64,000 bases of DNA, taken from assembly GCF_024385605.1 (NCBI RefSeq), contig NZ_JANFOJ010000010.1:45527-109526 (forward strand). Direction: 5' to 3'. Shown here piece after piece: positions 1 to 8,360 of the stretch. How positions within the stretch are numbered: the first letter of the stretch is position 1; every line of letters begins with the position of its first letter. The translations under genes and the position numbers were made by a program. Below the pieces are notes generated by a model that saw only the letters and a list, made by a program, of their open reading frames with translations, ran no database searches and was not told the origin of the DNA. Source of the stretch: Sporolactobacillus sp. STSJ-5. Lineage in GTDB: Bacteria > Bacillota > Bacilli > Bacillales > Sporolactobacillaceae.

Positions 1-980
1 CTCTTTTTCTCATTCATTTGTTCTTGATTTACCTGTTCTAGTAAGCCGTCAGCTGTCTCTTCCGTTGTAATCAGTACATTAATATGGCCGCCATTTAATG
101 CGCCAAGGATACCGGAAATCTTCTCTTCAGACTCTGCAACGCCGATTGTATAACGTGTTCTGTGCAGAATATCCAGCGGGATTGAGAGGGTTCGGTCTGA
201 GAGATGTGTTTGCACTTCATTGCCGTCTCGATCATAAAAGCGGGAACATAGATCGCCCACTGCGTACTCTGCCTTGAATTTCTCAACGGAGCTGTCACTG
301 TAGAATGCGCGCCACGTTGAATGACCAGTACTGTTGATTGACCCTATGCCAATCAATGCGACACTGATGTTGTTCCACATGTTCGCAATCTCTTTATAGT
401 ATTGTGTCTGCATCCAGTCACTTTTCATTGACGGCTTCTCAACGATTGCTGGGACATCAATCATTAATGAGCGTCCCTTAAGTTTTTCTGCCGCTTGATA
501 ACAAATTGTATTGACGTGATACCGGCTTTCGAGTTTTCCTGCCGGACCGCCCACCATAGGCACACAAAAAATGTTTTGGTGTACATCCATCGGATCGAGC
601 GCTTCAACAGTTGCTGCAAGGCTGCTTCCCCAGGAAAAGCCGATCACATCATTATCTTCAAGAACAGAATCGAGAAATTTTGCAGCAGCCTGACCAATTG
701 CCGTAAGCTTTACGGAAGTGGGCTGCTGGTGGTCGACAGGAATCACGATCGCTTTTTTCAAATGAAAGGTTTTCTCTAATTTTTCCGCTAGTGACAGGTC
801 ATTCAGATCATAGTTAATGGTTATCTTTACAATCCCCTCTTCTCGAATTTTCTTGAGAATTCGGCTGATTGATGTTCGATTGATACCGGTCTTTTGAGCA
901 ATCTCATTTTGGGTCAGATTCTGCTCATAGTACAGCTGAGCAATCTGAATATATTTTTTTTTCGTTTCTACGTTATCCAT
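1..980 (-). CDS. sorC: SorC/DeoR-type sugar-binding transcriptional regulator (partial, 3' end outside window)
   Basis: I translated this reverse-strand frame by hand; it stays open for 326 codons from the ATG at 980 to the left edge, so the stop lies outside. The first ~55 residues form a helix-turn-helix (LTQNEIAQKTGINRTSISR); the rest reads as a SorC-type sugar-phosphate-binding domain, with GFSWGSSLA near residue 117 and the later IGIGSIN and GVAESEEKI segments. SorC-family proteins are usually about 310-320 aa, so few residues should be missing. It is divergent from the sorbose PTS operon, matching the arrangement where SorC controls L-sorbose genes and responds to sugar or sugar phosphate. 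Substrate assignment is by context; function as a SorC-family regulator is well supported. Confidence 0.9.
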   Translation of the reverse strand, partial: MDNVETKKKYIQIAQLYYEQNLTQNEIAQKTGINRTSISRILKKIREEGIVKITINYDLNDLSLAEKLEKTFHLKKAIVIPVDHQQPTSVKLTAIGQAAAKFLDSVLEDNDVIGFSWGSSLAATVEALDPMDVHQNIFCVPMVGGPAGKLESRYHVNTICYQAAEKLKGRSLMIDVPAIVEKPSMKSDWMQTQYYKEIANMWNNISVALIGIGSINSTGHSTWRAFYSDSSVEKFKAEYAVGDLCSRFYDRDGNEVQTHLSDRTLSIPLDILHRTRYTIGVAESEEKISGILGALNGGHINVLITTEETADGLLEQVNQEQMNEKK

Positions 981-1080
981 TTCATCACCTCATCGAGCAC
1001 AAATGGTCAACTTTATTGAAAATGTGCATATAACTACCCATTTATTATATTCCAAGATCATCTTTTTGTAAAACAGATAA

Positions 1081-1094
1081 TGAAAGCACTTAAA
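1081..1094 (+). promoter_or_regulatory. possible cre (CcpA) site
   Basis: TGAAAGCACTTAAA matches the cre consensus TGWNANCGNTNWCA except at two positions. It lies about 30 bp upstream of the -35 box of the sorbose operon. Catabolite control would be expected for a PTS operon, but two mismatches make this a weak call. Confidence 0.3.
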
Positions 1095-1123
1095 AAGTTA
1101 ACAAATTTGCAACATAAGAACAA

Positions 1124-1151
1124 TTGACAACTTATATATTTAAATTATACT
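1124..1151 (+). promoter_or_regulatory. sigma-A promoter of the sorbose operon
   Basis: TTGACA at 1124-1129 is followed after 16 bp by TATACT at 1146-1151, a near-consensus vegetative promoter about 80 bp before the sorD start. The remainder of the 249-bp divergent region (981-1229) is AT-rich and must also carry the sorC promoter, which I could not place. Confidence 0.7.
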
Positions 1152-1181
1152 AAAAGGGTAATCACAAAAGATCATTAAAAA

Positions 1182-1191
1182 CACAATTGTG
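1182..1191. promoter_or_regulatory. palindrome CACAATTGTG, candidate operator
   Basis: A perfect 10-bp palindrome about 30 bp downstream of the -10 box and 38 bp before sorD, followed by a partial second copy (GCAATTG). Its place between promoter and gene suits an operator for the divergent SorC-type regulator, but SorC-family sites are often upstream of -35, so the assignment is speculative. Confidence 0.3.
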
Positions 1192-1229
1192 CAATTGAAG
1201 CCTGATAAAAATGTACTGGAGGTATTATC

Positions 1230-2045
1230 ATGAGTGAATGGCTCGGACTTAAAGGCAAGACAGTTATTGTAACAGGAGGTTCATCTGGGATTGGTAAAGC
1301 GGTCGTCGAAGCCCTACTAGACAATGATGCTCAGGTCGTACTAGCAGATTTGCACGAACCGGATCAAGATCTGTATAACAAGGCAAAAGATAATCAGCTT
1401 CTCTTTGTATCAACCAATGTTACTGATCGATCAAGCGTTGGAAATCTTGTGAATGCAGCCAAAAAGCAGTTTGGATCCGTTGATGTCATTGTAAATAATG
1501 CTGGAATTAATCTACCGCGCCTCTTAATTGACCCAAAGGAAGAAAACAGTAAATTCGAATTGAGCGACGCAACGTTCGATAAGATGGTCAGCATTAACCA
1601 AAAGGGTGTATTCCTCTGTTCACAGATTGCAGGAAGAGAAATGGTCAAGGCAGGCAAAGGGGTCATTGTCAACATGGTTTCTGAAAGCGGTTTAGAGGGA
1701 TCGGAAGGCCAAAGTGCCTATGCGGCGACAAAAGCAGCGATTTATAGTTTTACTCGCTCCTGGTCAAAAGAGCTTGGAAAATACAATGTCAGAGTAGTTG
1801 GCCTCGCACCGGGTATTCTCGAAAAAACGGGACTTCGCACGCCGGCGTATGAAGAAGCGCTCGCCTACACGCGAGGTATAACCGTAGAGCAGCTTCGCAA
1901 GGGATACACGAACAAGTCTATTCCGCTCAGACGTGATGGGAAGCTGTCAGAAGTTGCCGATCTTGTCTTGTTCCTGAGCTCGGATCGAGCAAGTTATATT
2001 ACGGGTACTACTTACAATATTGCCGGTGGTAAGACAAGAGGTTAA
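1230..2045 (+). CDS. sorD: SDR-family sorbitol-6-phosphate 2-dehydrogenase
   Basis: The 271-aa protein is a classical short-chain dehydrogenase. It has the glycine-rich NAD motif TGGSSGIGKA near residue 15, NNAGIN near 90, and the catalytic YAATK motif with an upstream serine. In the sorbose pathway SorD oxidises D-sorbitol 6-phosphate to fructose 6-phosphate. It is first in an operon whose order (D, F, B, A, M, E) matches the Klebsiella sor operon as I remember it, and its length is close to that SorD. The start is supported by GGAGG 8-9 bp upstream. Sequence alone would only give 'SDR oxidoreductase'; the specific reaction rests on operon context. Confidence 0.82.
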   Translation: MSEWLGLKGKTVIVTGGSSGIGKAVVEALLDNDAQVVLADLHEPDQDLYNKAKDNQLLFVSTNVTDRSSVGNLVNAAKKQFGSVDVIVNNAGINLPRLLIDPKEENSKFELSDATFDKMVSINQKGVFLCSQIAGREMVKAGKGVIVNMVSESGLEGSEGQSAYAATKAAIYSFTRSWSKELGKYNVRVVGLAPGILEKTGLRTPAYEEALAYTRGITVEQLRKGYTNKSIPLRRDGKLSEVADLVLFLSSDRASYITGTTYNIAGGKTRG

Positions 2046-2065
2046 AAGTTCGGGGAGATGTTCGT

Positions 2066-2482
2066 ATGTATTCAATTATTGTATGTGCTCATGGAGACCT
2101 TGCAGAATCGATAAAAAAATCTGTTGAAATGATTTTTGGTGAAGCGAAGAATGTGTTCCCGATCCGTTTTGTTCCTGGAGAAAATGTGGAGGACATCAAA
2201 AAGAAATTGGCAGAAACAATTGAGGTAAATCATTTAAAAGAAACCTTGATTTTTACTGATATCTTTTGTGGAAGCCCTTACAATGCGTCGGCAGCCTATG
2301 CAATGACTCATGAAGGGATTGAATTAGTCAGCGGCGTCAATCTTCCGCTTTGTCTTGAGGCCGTTTCTAATCAAACGATTAAATCACTTGAAGAAATTGT
2401 TGCGTGGCTGAAACAAGCGGCGCCAGACACATTTAAAGTATTGAGGGATGAATTACAGGCACAGGAAGAGGAGGATTTCTAA
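2066..2482 (+). CDS. sorF: PTS mannose/sorbose-family EIIA component
   Basis: This 138-aa cytoplasmic protein has the EIIA-man fold signature: IIVCAHGDLAESI at the N-terminus, where His9 is the expected phosphorylation site, and the FTDIFCGSPYNAS segment near residue 67. It takes phosphate from HPr and passes it to the IIB protein. GGGGAG lies about 8 bp before the ATG. The gene stop overlaps the next start (TAATG), suggesting translational coupling with sorB. Separate IIA and IIB genes are typical of the sorbose/fructose-type branch rather than the fused mannose IIAB. Confidence 0.88.
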   Translation: MYSIIVCAHGDLAESIKKSVEMIFGEAKNVFPIRFVPGENVEDIKKKLAETIEVNHLKETLIFTDIFCGSPYNASAAYAMTHEGIELVSGVNLPLCLEAVSNQTIKSLEEIVAWLKQAAPDTFKVLRDELQAQEEEDF

Positions 2483-2976
2483 TGATTATACATTTTGCTC
2501 GAATTGATGATCGTCTTATCCATGGGCAAGTCACAACGGTCTGGGTAAAAAAGGCAAATGCGAAACGAATTATCGTGTGCAGTGATGAAGTGGCACATGA
2601 TGAAATTCGCAAAACACTCCTTAAGCAAGCGGCACCGCCGGGAACGAAAGTCAATGTCTGTGAAGTGGATAAGGCAGTCAAGGTGTATTTTAATCCTTTA
2701 TACAAAAATGAAACCGTTTTCTATTTATTCACGAATCCCACGGATGTTCTGCGCATGGTTGAACAGAATGTTCCCATTAAAACGGTGAATATCGGCGGTA
2801 TGGCTTATCGCGAAGGAAAAACACAAATTACTAAGGCCGTTTCGCTCGGATCCGAAGATATTGAGGCGTTCAAGAAATTAAATGAGAGCGGCGTTGAATT
2901 GGAATTGCGTGTCGTGGACAGCGATGCACCAATTAATATCATGAAAAAAATCGAAGGGTTGTCTTCGACTAACTAG
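2482..2976 (+). CDS. sorB: PTS mannose/sorbose-family EIIB component
   Basis: The 164-aa product begins with the characteristic ARIDDRLIHGQVTTVW segment; His14 is the phosphorylated residue of this family. It transfers phosphate to the sugar during uptake through IIC/IID, for L-sorbose yielding L-sorbose 1-phosphate. Length equals the usual 160-165 aa. It overlaps the sorF stop by one base and is followed 14 bp later by the IIC gene. Confidence 0.9.
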   Translation: MIIHFARIDDRLIHGQVTTVWVKKANAKRIIVCSDEVAHDEIRKTLLKQAAPPGTKVNVCEVDKAVKVYFNPLYKNETVFYLFTNPTDVLRMVEQNVPIKTVNIGGMAYREGKTQITKAVSLGSEDIEAFKKLNESGVELELRVVDSDAPINIMKKIEGLSSTN

Positions 2977-2990
2977 AAGGGGGCGAGTTT

Positions 2991-3794
2991 ATGGAAATAC
3001 AACTGTACCAAGTCATACTCATCTTTGTCTTCGCGTGTATTGCCGGCATGGGCAGTGTTTTGGATGAATTCCAAACGCATCGTCCGTTGATTGCCTGTAC
3101 AATCATTGGACTCATTCTCGGTGATATTCAAACGGGCATTATTTTAGGCGGAACTTTGGAACTTATCGCTCTTGGTTGGATGAACATTGGGGCGGCTCAG
3201 TCACCGGACTCAGCACTTGCAAGTATCATTTCGGCCATTCTTGTTATTGTTGGCCATCAAAGTATTCAGGCAGGCATCGCCATTGCCTTGCCTGTTGCGG
3301 CCGCCGGGCAAGTGCTGACGGTGTTCGCACGTACAATTACTGTCTTCTTCCAACATGCTGCGGATCGAGCTGCGGAGAAGGTGAATTTCCGACTCTTGGA
3401 TTTCCTGCACATGTCCGCTCTCGTTGTTCAGGCTTTGCGTGTGGCGATTCCAGCACTCTTGGTGACCGTATTCATGAATGCCGGCAGCGTGCAGCATCTG
3501 CTCAACTCGATTCCTAATGTGGTTACGGGAGGCTTGAATGTTGCCGGAGGATTTATCGTCGCCGTCGGGTATGCGATGGTGCTCAATATGATGGGCGCTA
3601 AATACTTGATGCCATTCTTCTTCCTTGGGTTCATCTTGGCGTCCTATTTGAACTTCAGCTTGCTCAGCTTTGGTGCAATAGGCTTGATTGTGGCCTTTAT
3701 CTATACACAGCTCAATCCAAAATATCAACAACATACTCAGACAGCAGCTACGGGGTCGTCAGAAACGCTTGCCGACGACATGCTTGAGGATTAG
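2991..3794 (+). CDS. sorA: PTS mannose/sorbose-family EIIC membrane component
   Basis: A 267-aa polytopic membrane protein with several hydrophobic helices. The conserved early segment reads IAGMGSVLDEFQTHRPL and GTLELIALGWMNIGAAQSPDSA, which are hallmarks of the EIIC-man/sor family (PF03609). It forms the sugar channel with IID. GGGGGCGAG precedes the ATG. Length agrees with SorA of the sorbose system (about 266 aa). Confidence 0.9.
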   Translation: MEIQLYQVILIFVFACIAGMGSVLDEFQTHRPLIACTIIGLILGDIQTGIILGGTLELIALGWMNIGAAQSPDSALASIISAILVIVGHQSIQAGIAIALPVAAAGQVLTVFARTITVFFQHAADRAAEKVNFRLLDFLHMSALVVQALRVAIPALLVTVFMNAGSVQHLLNSIPNVVTGGLNVAGGFIVAVGYAMVLNMMGAKYLMPFFFLGFILASYLNFSLLSFGAIGLIVAFIYTQLNPKYQQHTQTAATGSSETLADDMLED

Positions 3795-3806
3795 GAGGAG
3801 AAGGCG

Positions 3807-4637
3807 ATGAGTGGAGCGGTTAAAAAGTTAAACAAAAAAGATTTATTTAATATGTTCGTTCGTTCAAATTTTCAGCAAGCGTCCTTTAACTATGAACGAA
3901 TTCATGCATTAGGGTTTTGTTTTGACATGATTCCTGCAATTAAAAAGTTTTATAAAACGGATGAAGAACGGCGCCTTGCTTTAAAACGCCATCTGGCTTT
4001 TTTTAACACGACTCCGGCTGTATGCGGTCCCGTTGTCGGTGTAACTGCTGCCATGGAAGAAGCAAGATCAGATGGTGAACCGATTGATGACGGGTCGATT
4101 AATAGTCTAAAGGTCGGTTTAATGGGCCCCCTTGCCGGTGTCGGTGATCCGCTCATTTGGGGGACCTTGCGGCCGATTACAGCTGCACTAGGTGCATCCT
4201 TTGCACTTAACGGCAACATTTTGGGGCCATTGCTTTTCTTTATCAGCTTTAACGCGGTACGGCTTGCACTGAAGTGGTACGGAATTACCTACGGTTATCA
4301 GGCAGGCATGGGCATTGTGAAGGATATGGCTTCTAACACCTTAACGAAACTGACGGAAGGTGCAAGTATTCTCGGATTATTTGTCATGGGTGTGCTTGTT
4401 ACCAAATGGACAAAAATTAATGTGCCCGTTGTGATCTCGCAGACAACCAATCAGGCTGGCGTCAAATCCACAATGACGGTACAAGGGATTCTGGATCAAC
4501 TCTGTCCGGGGCTGCTCGCTCTTGGTCTTACGTTTCTGATGATGTATCTGCTGAAAAAGAAAGCAAGCCCGATTCTGCTTATTTTCGCCTTATTTGGTGT
4601 AGGGATCCTTGGTTATTGGTTAGGTATTCTTAAATAA
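3807..4637 (+). CDS. sorM: PTS mannose/sorbose-family EIID membrane component
   Basis: The 276-aa protein shows the EIID-man signatures: an N-terminal FVRSNFQQASFNYERIHALGF segment, FFNTTPAVCGPVVGV near residue 68 and GPLAGVGDPLIWGT near 110, then membrane helices to the C-terminus. It completes the translocator with SorA. GGAGGAG sits just upstream of the start. No terminator separates it from sorE. Confidence 0.9.
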   Translation: MSGAVKKLNKKDLFNMFVRSNFQQASFNYERIHALGFCFDMIPAIKKFYKTDEERRLALKRHLAFFNTTPAVCGPVVGVTAAMEEARSDGEPIDDGSINSLKVGLMGPLAGVGDPLIWGTLRPITAALGASFALNGNILGPLLFFISFNAVRLALKWYGITYGYQAGMGIVKDMASNTLTKLTEGASILGLFVMGVLVTKWTKINVPVVISQTTNQAGVKSTMTVQGILDQLCPGLLALGLTFLMMYLLKKKASPILLIFALFGVGILGYWLGILK

Positions 4638-4679
4638 ATCAAGAGACAAAAAATGAAAAACGAGAGGGAGAATGAAAAA

Positions 4680-5942
4680 ATGAAAACAACTGCGCTTAGA
4701 CTCTATGGAAAAGAAGACCTGAGATTAGAAAAATTTGAACTTCCTGAAATAAAAAGTGACGAAATACTTGCTGAGGTTGTAACGGACAGCATCTGCATGT
4801 CTTCTTGGAAAGAAGCGAAGATCGCGTCTGATCACAAGAAAGTTCCGAATGATATAGCGGAAAATCCGATTATTGTCGGACATGAATTTTGTGGAAGGAT
4901 TGTCAAGGTAGGAGACAAATGGAAAGATAAATTTGAAGAAGGAAGCAAGTTCGCCATTCAGCCGAACCTTCAGCTGCCGGACCGCCCGGATTGCCCAGGT
5001 TATTCATTTCCGTATATTGGAGGAGATGCGACCTATGTGGTCATACCTAAAGAAGTTATGGAGCATGATTGTTTACTTGAATACAACGGGGAGACCTATT
5101 TTGAAGGCTCATTATTGGAACCGCTCTCTTGTGTTATCGGCGGCTTTAATGCGAACTATCATCTCATTGAAGGCACTTATGATCATAAAATGGGGATCAA
5201 AGAAGGCGGCAATCTCTTAATTATGGGCGGCACGGGTCCAATGGGTCTTTTGCAGATTGATTACGCATTGCATGGTCCAATTAATCCAAAAAATCTCGTT
5301 GTGACCGATCTCACCGATGAAAAATTACAGGCGGCTGCAAAATTGTATTCACCTGAGGATGCTAAGAAGGATGGAATAAATCTTCATTATGTTAATGTCA
5401 GCAAGCAAGAAGACCAAGTGGCTTATCTTCAGTCATTTGTCGATAATGAATCGTATGATGATATCTTCGTGCTTGTTCCGGTAAAACCAGTTCTTACTCA
5501 AGCATCGACCCTGCTTGCCAAAGACGGGTGCCTGAATTTCTTTGCAGGTCCACGAGATAAGAATTTCTCTGCAGAAGTGAATCTGTATGACGTGCACTAT
5601 AATTTCACACACTATGTTGGCACTTCAGGCGGGAATACCGATGATATGCGTGCGGCAATTAAATTAGTGGAAGAGCGAAAAGTTAAGGTTGAAAAAGTAG
5701 TTTCGCATCTTCTTGGTTTAAATGCGGTCGCAGATACGACCCTCAATCTGCCATCGATCCCAGGAGGAAAAAAACTGATTTATACACACAAGAATATGCC
5801 TCGCAAATCGTTGGAAGAGATTGTTACAGGCGATCATTCGGATTCATTCTACGCAGGTTTAAAAGAGGTACTTGTGCAAAATAACGGATTGTGGTCAAAA
5901 GCCGCTGAACAGTATGTATTAACGTATGGCGAGGGCATCTGA
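4680..5942 (+). CDS. sorE: L-sorbose-1-phosphate reductase, zinc-type alcohol dehydrogenase family
   Basis: A medium-chain dehydrogenase-like protein of 420 aa. It has a GHEFCGRIVKVGD segment near residue 66, LEPLSCVIGGFNANYH near 150 and a nucleotide-binding NLLIMGGTGPMGLL near 180. SorE reduces L-sorbose 1-phosphate to D-sorbitol 6-phosphate, which SorD then oxidises, so the two enzymes close the pathway. I chose the ATG at 4680 over the in-frame ATG at 4653 because GAGAGGGAG lies about 10 bp before 4680. A terminator follows, so this is the last gene of the operon. Confidence 0.83.
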   Translation: MKTTALRLYGKEDLRLEKFELPEIKSDEILAEVVTDSICMSSWKEAKIASDHKKVPNDIAENPIIVGHEFCGRIVKVGDKWKDKFEEGSKFAIQPNLQLPDRPDCPGYSFPYIGGDATYVVIPKEVMEHDCLLEYNGETYFEGSLLEPLSCVIGGFNANYHLIEGTYDHKMGIKEGGNLLIMGGTGPMGLLQIDYALHGPINPKNLVVTDLTDEKLQAAAKLYSPEDAKKDGINLHYVNVSKQEDQVAYLQSFVDNESYDDIFVLVPVKPVLTQASTLLAKDGCLNFFAGPRDKNFSAEVNLYDVHYNFTHYVGTSGGNTDDMRAAIKLVEERKVKVEKVVSHLLGLNAVADTTLNLPSIPGGKKLIYTHKNMPRKSLEEIVTGDHSDSFYAGLKEVLVQNNGLWSKAAEQYVLTYGEGI

Positions 5943-5966
5943 ATAAATCGTGTATTTAAATGAACG

Positions 5967-6001
5967 ACCGCAGAACCTGTTAAAGGCTCTGCGGTTTTTT
6001 T
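5967..6001 (+). terminator. rho-independent terminator after sorE
   Basis: Inverted repeat ACCGCAGA / TCTGCGGT, with inner CC/GG pairs and a short loop, followed by seven T residues. It closes the sor operon. Confidence 0.88.
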
Positions 6002-6101
6002 AGATCAATCAACCTTAAAAATGACCATTTGGAAAAGAAAAAAGGCTCCAACTCTGCGGTGCTTTAATTTTCCGAGGAATACGATTAAAATAGATTGTAT
6101 A

Positions 6102-6115
6102 CGTAAACGTTTACA
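6102..6115 (+). promoter_or_regulatory. cre-like palindrome before the epimerase gene
   Basis: CGTAAACGTTTACA matches the cre consensus TGWNANCGNTNWCA with one mismatch (first T to C) and contains the perfect palindrome GTAAACGTTTAC with a central CG. It lies 25 bp before the epimerase start, a position suited to repression by CcpA or a LacI-family regulator. Confidence 0.5.
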
Positions 6116-6140
6116 ATTAAAGGAAGGAAGTGAAGTATTC

Positions 6141-6800
6141 ATGAAAATTTTACCGTCAATTTTATCTGCCAATTTCGCATGTCTTGCAGATGAAGTGCGG
6201 GATGTAGAGAAAGATGTTGATTTGATTCATGTTGACGTCATGGACGGGCATTTTGTGCCGAACATAACCATGGGTGCGAATGTTGTTCATGCATTGAAGC
6301 GGGATACTCAGGTCGCTCAAGATGTGCATCTGATGGTGGATGAGCCGATTCATTTACTGCCATCGTTTCTTGACGCAGGCGCAGACATGATTTCAGTTCA
6401 TTATGAAGCATGCACACATCTGCATCGCGCCATTCAGATGATCAAGGACGGAGGAGCAAAAGCAGGAGTCGTATTGAATCCGTCAACACCTGCATCAGCA
6501 CTGGAGTCGATTATTAAGGATGTCGACTATGTTTTGATCATGACCGTGGATCCCGGATTTGGCGGTCAACGTTTTCTCCCTTCAATGATTGATAAAATAA
6601 AAGCTGTACATGAAATGATTGCTACGTCAAATCTGTCGGTTCAAATTGAGGTAGATGGCGGCGTGGATACGGAAACGCTTCCACTCTGCTTTAATGCCGG
6701 AGCAACATTATTTGTTGCGGGATCAGCAATCTTCACCTTCGCGGATCGGCATGCTGCGATTGAGAAGCTGATTCGCAGTGTTCAGCAAAATAACGAATAG
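6141..6800 (+). CDS. ribulose-phosphate 3-epimerase family protein
   Basis: The 219-aa TIM-barrel protein has the family motifs in order: ILPSILSANFACL at the N-terminus, IHVDVMDGHFVPNITMG near residue 30, a HLMV segment near 68, MTVDPGFGGQRF near 137 and EVDGGV near 175. It epimerises ketose phosphates at C3, either D-ribulose 5-phosphate (Rpe) or D-allulose 6-phosphate (AlsE type). The open frame extends upstream to 6021, but the family N-terminus fits the ATG at 6141. It is separated from sorE by a terminator and has its own cre-like site, so it is a second unit, probably of accessory ketose metabolism. Sequence does not decide the substrate. Confidence 0.85.
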   Translation: MKILPSILSANFACLADEVRDVEKDVDLIHVDVMDGHFVPNITMGANVVHALKRDTQVAQDVHLMVDEPIHLLPSFLDAGADMISVHYEACTHLHRAIQMIKDGGAKAGVVLNPSTPASALESIIKDVDYVLIMTVDPGFGGQRFLPSMIDKIKAVHEMIATSNLSVQIEVDGGVDTETLPLCFNAGATLFVAGSAIFTFADRHAAIEKLIRSVQQNNE

Positions 6801-6903
6801 AGACAGTACAAAAATGGTGCCGACACATGAATTTGCGTGTTCAGAAGACTATAGTAGAGGTGATGCCGTATCAGCGCGGTGTTATTTCGGGAGGCGCAGA
6901 TTC

Positions 6904-7833
6904 ATGGAGCATGTCACAGAATGCTTGGACTTACTAGAGCAGTACATGGCTGATCATTCGACTGTGTACGCTGTTGAAAAACTAAATTTTAAGGGGGCTG
7001 GTGCTAAGGATGTTTATAACTGCACGGCTCCCTTTTATGATGAAGGAAGACGGATCATCGCGGCGCGCGTAGAATCTCGGGACAGCGAAAGCGCCCATGT
7101 CGGATTCTTTGAGCAAGATATAAATGGATGGATTTTAATGAAGGACATGCCGTTTTTCCCGCTTCAAGATCCGTTTATCACGAAAATCGATGATTTACTG
7201 CTTTTTGGGGGAGTTTGGGTCGCGCATGACACGAAGGGCCATGTGACTTGGCGGACGTTATTTTTCCGTGGCAAGACCATTCGCTCTTTGCGTCCTTTCT
7301 TTGAAGGACCGGTTGGTATGAAGGACATACGAATTGCTCAAATGCCGAATGGCTTGATTCTGGTTTTAACCCGCCCTCAAGGTGAAAAAGGAGGACGCGG
7401 TAAGATCGGCTATGTGCTTCTCGCTTCGCTTGATGAGCTCGATACGGAAAAAATTGAATGTGCGCCGTTGCTCGATGGACACTTTGCCGATGACGAGTGG
7501 GGCGGAGCCAATGAAATTCATCCACTAAAAAATGGCAATGCAGGTGTGCTCGGACATATCGCATATTTTGATCACCAAGGGGAACGACACTATTACTCAA
7601 TGATTTTTACTTTGGACCCGATGACCGGACGCCATTCACCGCTTGAAATCATTGCCACACGTCAAGATTTTATTGATGGACCGACAAAACGCCCGGATCT
7701 TCGCGATGTCGTCTTCACCGGCGGCGCCATTCGCAGTGAAGGACGGATGACGCTATACGTCGGCACGAGCGATGCAGAGGCGCAGCGAATTGTGATCAGC
7801 GATCCATTTGCAAAATATGAACTGGGCTATTGA
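6904..7833 (+). CDS. DUF1861 family protein (GH130-like beta-propeller)
   Basis: I choose the ATG at 6904 (309 aa) because GGGAGGCG lies 8 bp upstream; the frame is open from 6778 but those extra residues look non-coding. The protein resembles DUF1861 proteins, which I recall as related to five-bladed propeller glycoside phosphorylases (GH130-like): repeated blade-like segments, WGGANEIHPLKNGN near residue 200 and VFTGGAIRSEGRM near 277. It follows the epimerase by about 100 bp, so a role in sugar or oligosaccharide use is plausible. No catalytic activity can be asserted from sequence. Confidence 0.68.
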   Translation: MEHVTECLDLLEQYMADHSTVYAVEKLNFKGAGAKDVYNCTAPFYDEGRRIIAARVESRDSESAHVGFFEQDINGWILMKDMPFFPLQDPFITKIDDLLLFGGVWVAHDTKGHVTWRTLFFRGKTIRSLRPFFEGPVGMKDIRIAQMPNGLILVLTRPQGEKGGRGKIGYVLLASLDELDTEKIECAPLLDGHFADDEWGGANEIHPLKNGNAGVLGHIAYFDHQGERHYYSMIFTLDPMTGRHSPLEIIATRQDFIDGPTKRPDLRDVVFTGGAIRSEGRMTLYVGTSDAEAQRIVISDPFAKYELGY

Positions 7834-7858
7834 TGCTTTCCGGAGCCATCATTGCGGC

Positions 7859-7893
7859 AAAAGCCTCTCCTTTATAAGGAAAGGCTTTTATCA
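7859..7893 (+). terminator. rho-independent terminator after the DUF1861 gene
   Basis: Hairpin AAAAGCCT / AGGCTTTT with inner TCCTT/AAGGA pairing; the descending arm ends in TTTTA. It closes the epimerase-DUF1861 unit. Confidence 0.75.
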
Positions 7894-8006
7894 TACAAAA
7901 AGAAAGTATAAGATTTTGCCCTGCCGGCACGACAATAAGGTCATAAGAGGTTGATTCTAATCCGCACTTATCGATTGGGAGATCATGTGAAGCACCCATT
8001 CCGATA

Positions 8007-8197
8007 GATAGACGGAAAAATTACCCTTATTTAGAAAACGAACAAAAAAATAGCTTAAATAGACGGAAGAATTCCGCTTATCGAATCGAAAAACGGAAAA
8101 ATGGAGAGTTTTGCTTTGCATAAGCGGAAAAATTACCCTTATTTACCGGCGAAATAACCTTCATGGTGCATATAAGCGGAAAATCTCCGCTTATTTT
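8007..8197. repeat. array of palindromic repeats (about 25 bp units)
   Basis: Four to five related units occur at 8007-8032, 8059-8082, a degenerate one near 8089, 8120-8145 and 8172-8197. The best unit reads ATAAGCGGAAAATCTCCGCT followed by TATTT and can fold as a small hairpin (AGCGGA/TCCGCT). Two units share the variant end AATTACCCTTATTTA. The array is non-coding and lies after the DUF1861 terminator. Its function is unknown. Confidence 0.6.
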
Positions 8198-8251
8198 TAC
8201 TCGTTACATAATGAAGGACCAGAATGCTTAATAAAACAGAAGTGAGATAAA

Positions 8252-8310
8252 GGCACTTTCCAACGCGAAAGTCACCGCGTCCTGCGGAAGTAACGACCGA
8301 GTGCTTTTTG
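8252..8310 (+). other. structured intergenic element with terminator-like end
   Basis: GGCACT at 8252 pairs with AGTGCT at 8300 and is followed by TTTTT. Inside is a second small hairpin CCGC/GCGG. It could terminate an unseen transcript or be a short RNA; no ORF is convincing here. Confidence 0.35.
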
Positions 8311-8360
8311 CCCGGTTTTTCTAATACAAAAAGAAAGTAAATGGGTTTCGGATTAATAAA

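Noticed and set aside
3210..3734. 174-codon frame opposite sorA
   Set aside because: Antisense shadow of a clear PTS EIIC gene.
6102..6115. Reading the GTAACG/CGTTTAC palindrome as a phage or integrase attachment site
   Set aside because: No integrase or tRNA gene is nearby, and the sequence fits a cre site with one mismatch.
8007..8197. CRISPR array
   Set aside because: Units are palindromic, degenerate and lack regular unique spacers, and no cas gene is present.
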